DNA of 64,000 nt, taken from NCBI GenBank assembly GCA_036365515.1, contig CM070873.1:222754876-222818875 (forward strand), written 5' to 3'. The DNA is from Torymus aiolomorphi. Its lineage: Eukaryota; Arthropoda; Insecta; Hymenoptera; Torymidae. Shown in pieces: positions 59,883-64,000 of the stretch; the first letter of the stretch is position 1; each line of letters starts with the position of its first letter. The notes beneath the pieces are model-generated. The model did not search any database. It saw nothing but the letters and a program-made list of their open reading frames with translations, and was not told the origin of the DNA. The translations under genes were made by a program, and so were the position numbers.

Positions 59883-62436
59883 CTAGTTATCAGTATATAT
59901 TAGTAATTCCGCCAAACTTTTCAAATTTGAGCTAGAATGAAATTGAAAAAAAAAATTAAGAGCACACTTTCACATGCCCTTTTTTCTTCCTTTCTAGACC
60001 TTGAATAGTGAAAAAGTGGTAGCGTTATTCATTTTTTTTTCAAAGCCATTTTTTTACCGAAAAACTCATGAAAGCTATGGGAACATCTAGTAGTCTGTGA
60101 TAATCTTTTTTGTATAAAAGTCGTCGGTTTTTATGTAGTAAGTGAAAAACTACTTACTTGCCTATTTCGACATGCGGTATATGTTTTTATGAGGGATAAA
60201 ATGTATCGATCACGCTACACAAAAGTTATTTTTCATTGACCTTGTTAGTGTGCCAGCGATTAATTGTGTTTTTTAAAACGAGTTTCGTTTTTAATAACGT
60301 CATTCAAAGTAATGTAAAATAAATTCTATAAGCGGCAGAATGATGACTAACAAATTGTATTATTTGTTATGCTAAAACAAAGGTTTTTCCATTATAAAGA
60401 ACTAAAAAAAGGAAAGCCATTATTTAAAAAGCAGTATAGAGAAAAAAATTTAATATGTGCAAAAATTTGGTAACCCTTAAATAACTCATTATGTAAGTCG
60501 TTTATTAATAGGCACACATATCTGTAGTTGACTTCTTGAAAGTACATGTTAAAACAGTTGTGAAAAAACTTTTTTCAAATGATTTAGAGAAAAGCCATTT
60601 TTTTAATCACATAAAGAAGATAATAATTTGTACGAGTACAACTTGAGTATGCCTTTAATTTTAGTCTTTCTCCTTACCATACGTAATTTGTACGATTAAT
60701 ATATATTTATATTAATATATATTAATATAAATATATATTAAAATAGGTCGGTTCTAAGCAAAATTATGTGCATTTTAAAATCGCGAAAAATTACCAAAAA
60801 TGAGCGATTTTCCCCAAATCCACGTAATTCAATCATTTTTGGTCATTTTTCGCGATTTTAAAATGCACTTAATATGGAATTAAATAAATTAATTAAATTA
60901 TTTCAAATTTTAATTAAATAAATTGATTAAATTATTTCACATAATATGGAATTCTTTGCAAGTTACAGTTCTTAAATGGGGTTATGGTAAGGAGAAAGAC
61001 TAAAATTAAAGGCATACTCAATTTGTACTCGTACAAATTATCTTTTTTATGTGATTAAAAAAATGCCTTTTCTCTACATCATTTGAAAAAAGTTTTTTCA
61101 CAACTGTTTTAACATATACTTTCAAGAAGTCAACTACAGATATGTGTGCCTATTAATAAATGACTTACATAATGAGTTATTTAAGGGTTACCAAATTTTT
61201 GCAAATATTGAATTTTTTTCGCTATACTGCTTTTTAAATAATGGCTTTCCTTTTTTTAGTTCTTTATAATGGAAAAACCTTTGTTTTAGCATAACAAATA
61301 ATACAATTTGTTAGTCATCATTCTGCCGCTTATAGAATTTATTTTACATTACTTTGAATGACGTTATTAAAAGCGAAACTCGTTTTAAAAAACACAATTA
61401 ATCGCTGACACACTAACAAGGTCAATGAAAAATAACTTTTGTGTAGCGTGATCGATACATTTTATCCCTCATAAAAACATATACCGCATGTCGAAATAGG
61501 CAAGTAAGTAGTTTTTCACTTACTACATAAAAACCGACGACTTTTATACAAAAAAGATTATCACGGACTACTAGATGTTCCCATAGCTTTCATGAGTTTT
61601 TCGGTAAAAAAATGGCTTTGAAAAAAAAATGAATAACGCTACCACTTTTTCACTATTCAAGGTCTAGAAAGGAAGAAAAAAGGGCATATGAAAGTGTGCT
61701 CTTAATTTTTTTTTTCTATTTCATTCGCGATCTTAACCCTCAGCTGCCCCTCGCGCGCAAGCACGATCCTCGGTTGTTTCGTGCATGCCGTTATCCGCTC
61801 CTCGCGCGCGAGCTCAACCCTCGACTACCCGTCGCGCGCAAGCATAATTCCAGTTCGTTTCCAGCGCGTGAGTGTATCCTTTGATAACCTCTAGCGTGTA
61901 AGTGCGACTTTCACTGTTGGTTCTTACATAAGGACAGTTCTTGGCTAATTTTTCCGCGCGAGCTCAATGCTCGATTTGTCCTTCGGGCAAACCTATTCTT
62001 TTAATAATTTGGAGTTGGCGCATATATGCAGCGTTGCTGAAGATTAATAGTTCTCCTAGTGCTCACAGATGCTACGGTATACTTCTTCATATACTAAAGT
62101 ATATGAGAGGAGACGGGTTATATGTTGATCTCCAAACGTACTTGTATGGAATCATAACTGTAGATTGATAGGGAAAGAGAGAGGGAGAAAGAGCCATACA
62201 CACAGCATGCATTTGTAAAAGTACATAAAGACAACTGCATACCACCGTCATTGTACCTTAACATCAAAATCGGTCTTCTTATGAGTCTTCGTTTCCACGT
62301 GTTAACCCTCAAATCATCATCACGCACTCGCTACTGTGAAAGCACTATGAGGATCCGAGCACACAGTCGATAAAAGAAGTTTACCCGGAGGATAAATTAA
62401 GAACGACGTGGGCGTCGTTCCGCCTAGCTCCGGAGG

Positions 62437-62642
62437 TGTCACGGGCTCAGCTTGACCATCATCCGAGCCCTGATGCATCCGTTTCACAATAAGGACTAGA
62501 CACTCGCGATGCTCTCGAGCAAGCATCGCGACGTTAGCTCAGTGATAGTCCGCGGGCCTACAAACCTCGAGATCGTGCGTTCGAATCCCGCTCGTCGCAT
62601 ATTTTTTACGCGACTTATTCAGTCTGTCCTCTCATACGTAAC
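62437..62642. repeat. 206-bp tRNA-containing repeat, copy 2
   Basis: Direct copy of 56631-56836 with about ten substitutions. The two copies flank the large palindrome in the same orientation, 5.8 kb apart. Confidence 0.75.
62528..62599 (+). pseudogene. tRNA-Cys-like pseudogene
   Basis: Homologous to 56722-56793 but with the D arm disrupted (GTGATAGTCC instead of GTGGTAGAGC) and the anticodon changed from GCA to ACA. It cannot fold or decode normally. Confidence 0.7.
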
Positions 62643-63940
62643 ACTTCGTACGACAGAGAACTCTGTCGGTATAAGGCATTCTCTTAAATTTGACGAGATC
62701 CGATAGTCCATTGTTACCGACCAAGGTAATTGCATAGTTTTTAAAATTTTTTAAAAATATAATACTTTATATGCAAATGCAATACATTATTGCTCTCCAT
62801 AATTCTTATTTCACTCTAACATCCTGTGAAGTTGCAAATCGATATTTAAAACGTCTGATTGCATTTATCTCATTTTTACATACCAATTTGAATCTTTGCA
62901 AGGTGGTAGAGTGAATTATTGTGGTGGAAAATAATGTTTTGGTTTTGCACATGAAAAATTACATTTTTTAAAATTATTCAGAAACTGCAATTAGTTTGAT
63001 TAATAACAGTGGACTACCTGACCCTTCTCCAGTAAATACATTCTTCCAACTTTTTTTTGAAATTTTGCTTACACATTAATTTAGTGATCCTTCATGTATT
63101 GCTAGCCAGGAAAACATAGCTTGCGGTATTACAAATTGAGATTTTTGTCTTTAAAGTTTGCACTTTTAACGTGGAAACCTTTATCTACATATATATCTAT
63201 ATATAGTCGCACCCTGAACTGGTATTTATTTCAAACATCGTATTGAAACCTTTCTTACACCGCCATTTTTTATTATTTTTGGACTACACTGACAGAAAAA
63301 CTCCAAGACCCAAATAGTTACTATCTTTTATCTGAAAAAGTCCAATGTCACTAGCAGAAATTCCTATTCCAGCGTGGTTAATGGAACTTGGCTTTTTGTA
63401 CATTTCCCCTAGCTAGTAGCATGGTAAAAATTGAGAGTTTTAGAGTAAGAATTCACATGTTCAATCGTAAACAGTCCGCAAGTGAACAAAAAATCGACCA
63501 CTGCAATGTCAACATAGGCAAGATTCAGAGAAATAGATGTAAACAAACTCAATCCACCTTGGCAATGTCGAGACAAAACACAAGCGCTATAAACGCAACA
63601 ACTAAATGTACGTTATATCCAAACTTTTTTTTTTTTAAATGATGAGACAATTTTTAAAACTAGTGTTTATTTGTAATAGTTTTAAGGAAGGTTGTGACAA
63701 ACAATTATATCGTACATACAAATTCATTAATAAATAAATAAATGAGATTGTTTAATTTAAGGTATTGGTAATATTTATAAAATATTAAATAATATTCTTA
63801 ATATATAATATTTTTAATAAAATACATTAAAATAGAGTATAAAATTATTCGAATTGAAGCATAATTTGTTCTAAAATTAGCGCGCATAACTTATGATTGG
63901 GGATATACGAGTTCCAAAATTGGGCAACAAATATCTTTAT
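62643..63940. other. Smg6 intron, right part
   Basis: AT-rich. No exon of the remaining Smg6 coding region recognised, so the intron after exon 16 is at least 8.1 kb. Confidence 0.5.
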
Positions 63941-64000
63941 AGGTAAGTGGTTAGCGCGTCCAACTACCGTGCCGAGGGTCCCAGGTTCTGAATTCCTATG
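63941..64000 (+). other. tRNA-like fragment at window edge
   Basis: TAAGTGGTTAGCGCGTCC resembles an A box and CCCAGGTTCTGAATTCC a B box, 30 nt apart. Cut by the window end; may be the head of a tRNA-derived SINE. Low support. Confidence 0.35.

Larger units (their letters stand above)
58707..62348. repeat. 3.6 kb palindrome in Smg6 intron
   Basis: ATAGTGCTTTCACAGTAGCG at 58707 matches inverted sequence ending 62348, and the match continues inward on both sides. The arms meet near 60806-60826, where TTTTAAAATCGCGAAAAAT-like blocks face each other. The left arm (2.1 kb) is longer than the right (1.5 kb), mainly through an expanded GC-rich minisatellite and nested hairpin at 59170-59770 plus about 150 bp of unique DNA to about 59930. 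Similar short frames read on opposite strands of the two arms, as expected of inverted copies. Confidence 0.85.

Overview
This is a eukaryotic nuclear window, AT-rich, with compact GT-AG split genes. The host genes look like an insect, and I infer a hymenopteran, probably an ant; the sequence alone does not name the species. I could assemble six host genes exon by exon. Pch2/TRIP13 (minus, 3922-1808) and tektin-1 (plus, 4654-6359) diverge from a shared 0.73 kb spacer. AIP/XAP2 (minus, 7744-6404) converges tail to tail on tektin-1, with 44 nt between stop codons. An SLC12A9-like transporter (minus, 23508-19891) and pelota (minus, 27956-25579) follow. Smg6/EST1A (plus, from 42303) has 16 recognisable exons up to 55863 and runs off the right edge before its PIN nuclease domain. 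All six reading frames are intact in the parts that are present.

Most of the rest is nested transposon DNA. From 8.2 to 16.7 kb there are several PIF/Harbinger-type foldback elements. Two are nested and keep exact 3-bp target duplications. A third carries a 4.8 kb DIRS-type tyrosine-recombinase retrotransposon inserted in one arm; the other arm preserves the empty site. A P-element-like relic with an exact 8-bp duplication sits just upstream of the SLC12A9-like gene.

From 28.7 to 37.3 kb the two ends of a hAT element enclose about 8.6 kb. The enclosed DNA holds a hAT transposase tail, a Mutator-like transposase fragment fused to a Ulp1-type cysteine protease, a 3.5 kb element with about 597-bp inverted repeats and a D/D/D-type transposase I cannot assign, and a five-copy 173-bp tandem array. 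Next come four Harbinger-like MITEs placed almost end to end, then an 883-bp hairpin element with an 8-bp duplication.

The last 14 kb are Smg6 introns. They hold an almost intact mariner, several foldbacks, a duplicated tRNA-Cys-like repeat, and a 3.6 kb palindrome with a GC-rich 30-bp minisatellite in one arm. The host genes are unrelated in function: meiotic checkpoint remodelling, axoneme structure, Hsp90 co-chaperone, membrane transport, ribosome rescue and nonsense-mediated decay. Pelota and Smg6 both act in mRNA surveillance but are 15 kb apart, and I see no sign of co-regulation. Many transposon reading frames break at A/T homopolymer runs, which may be assembly error rather than decay.
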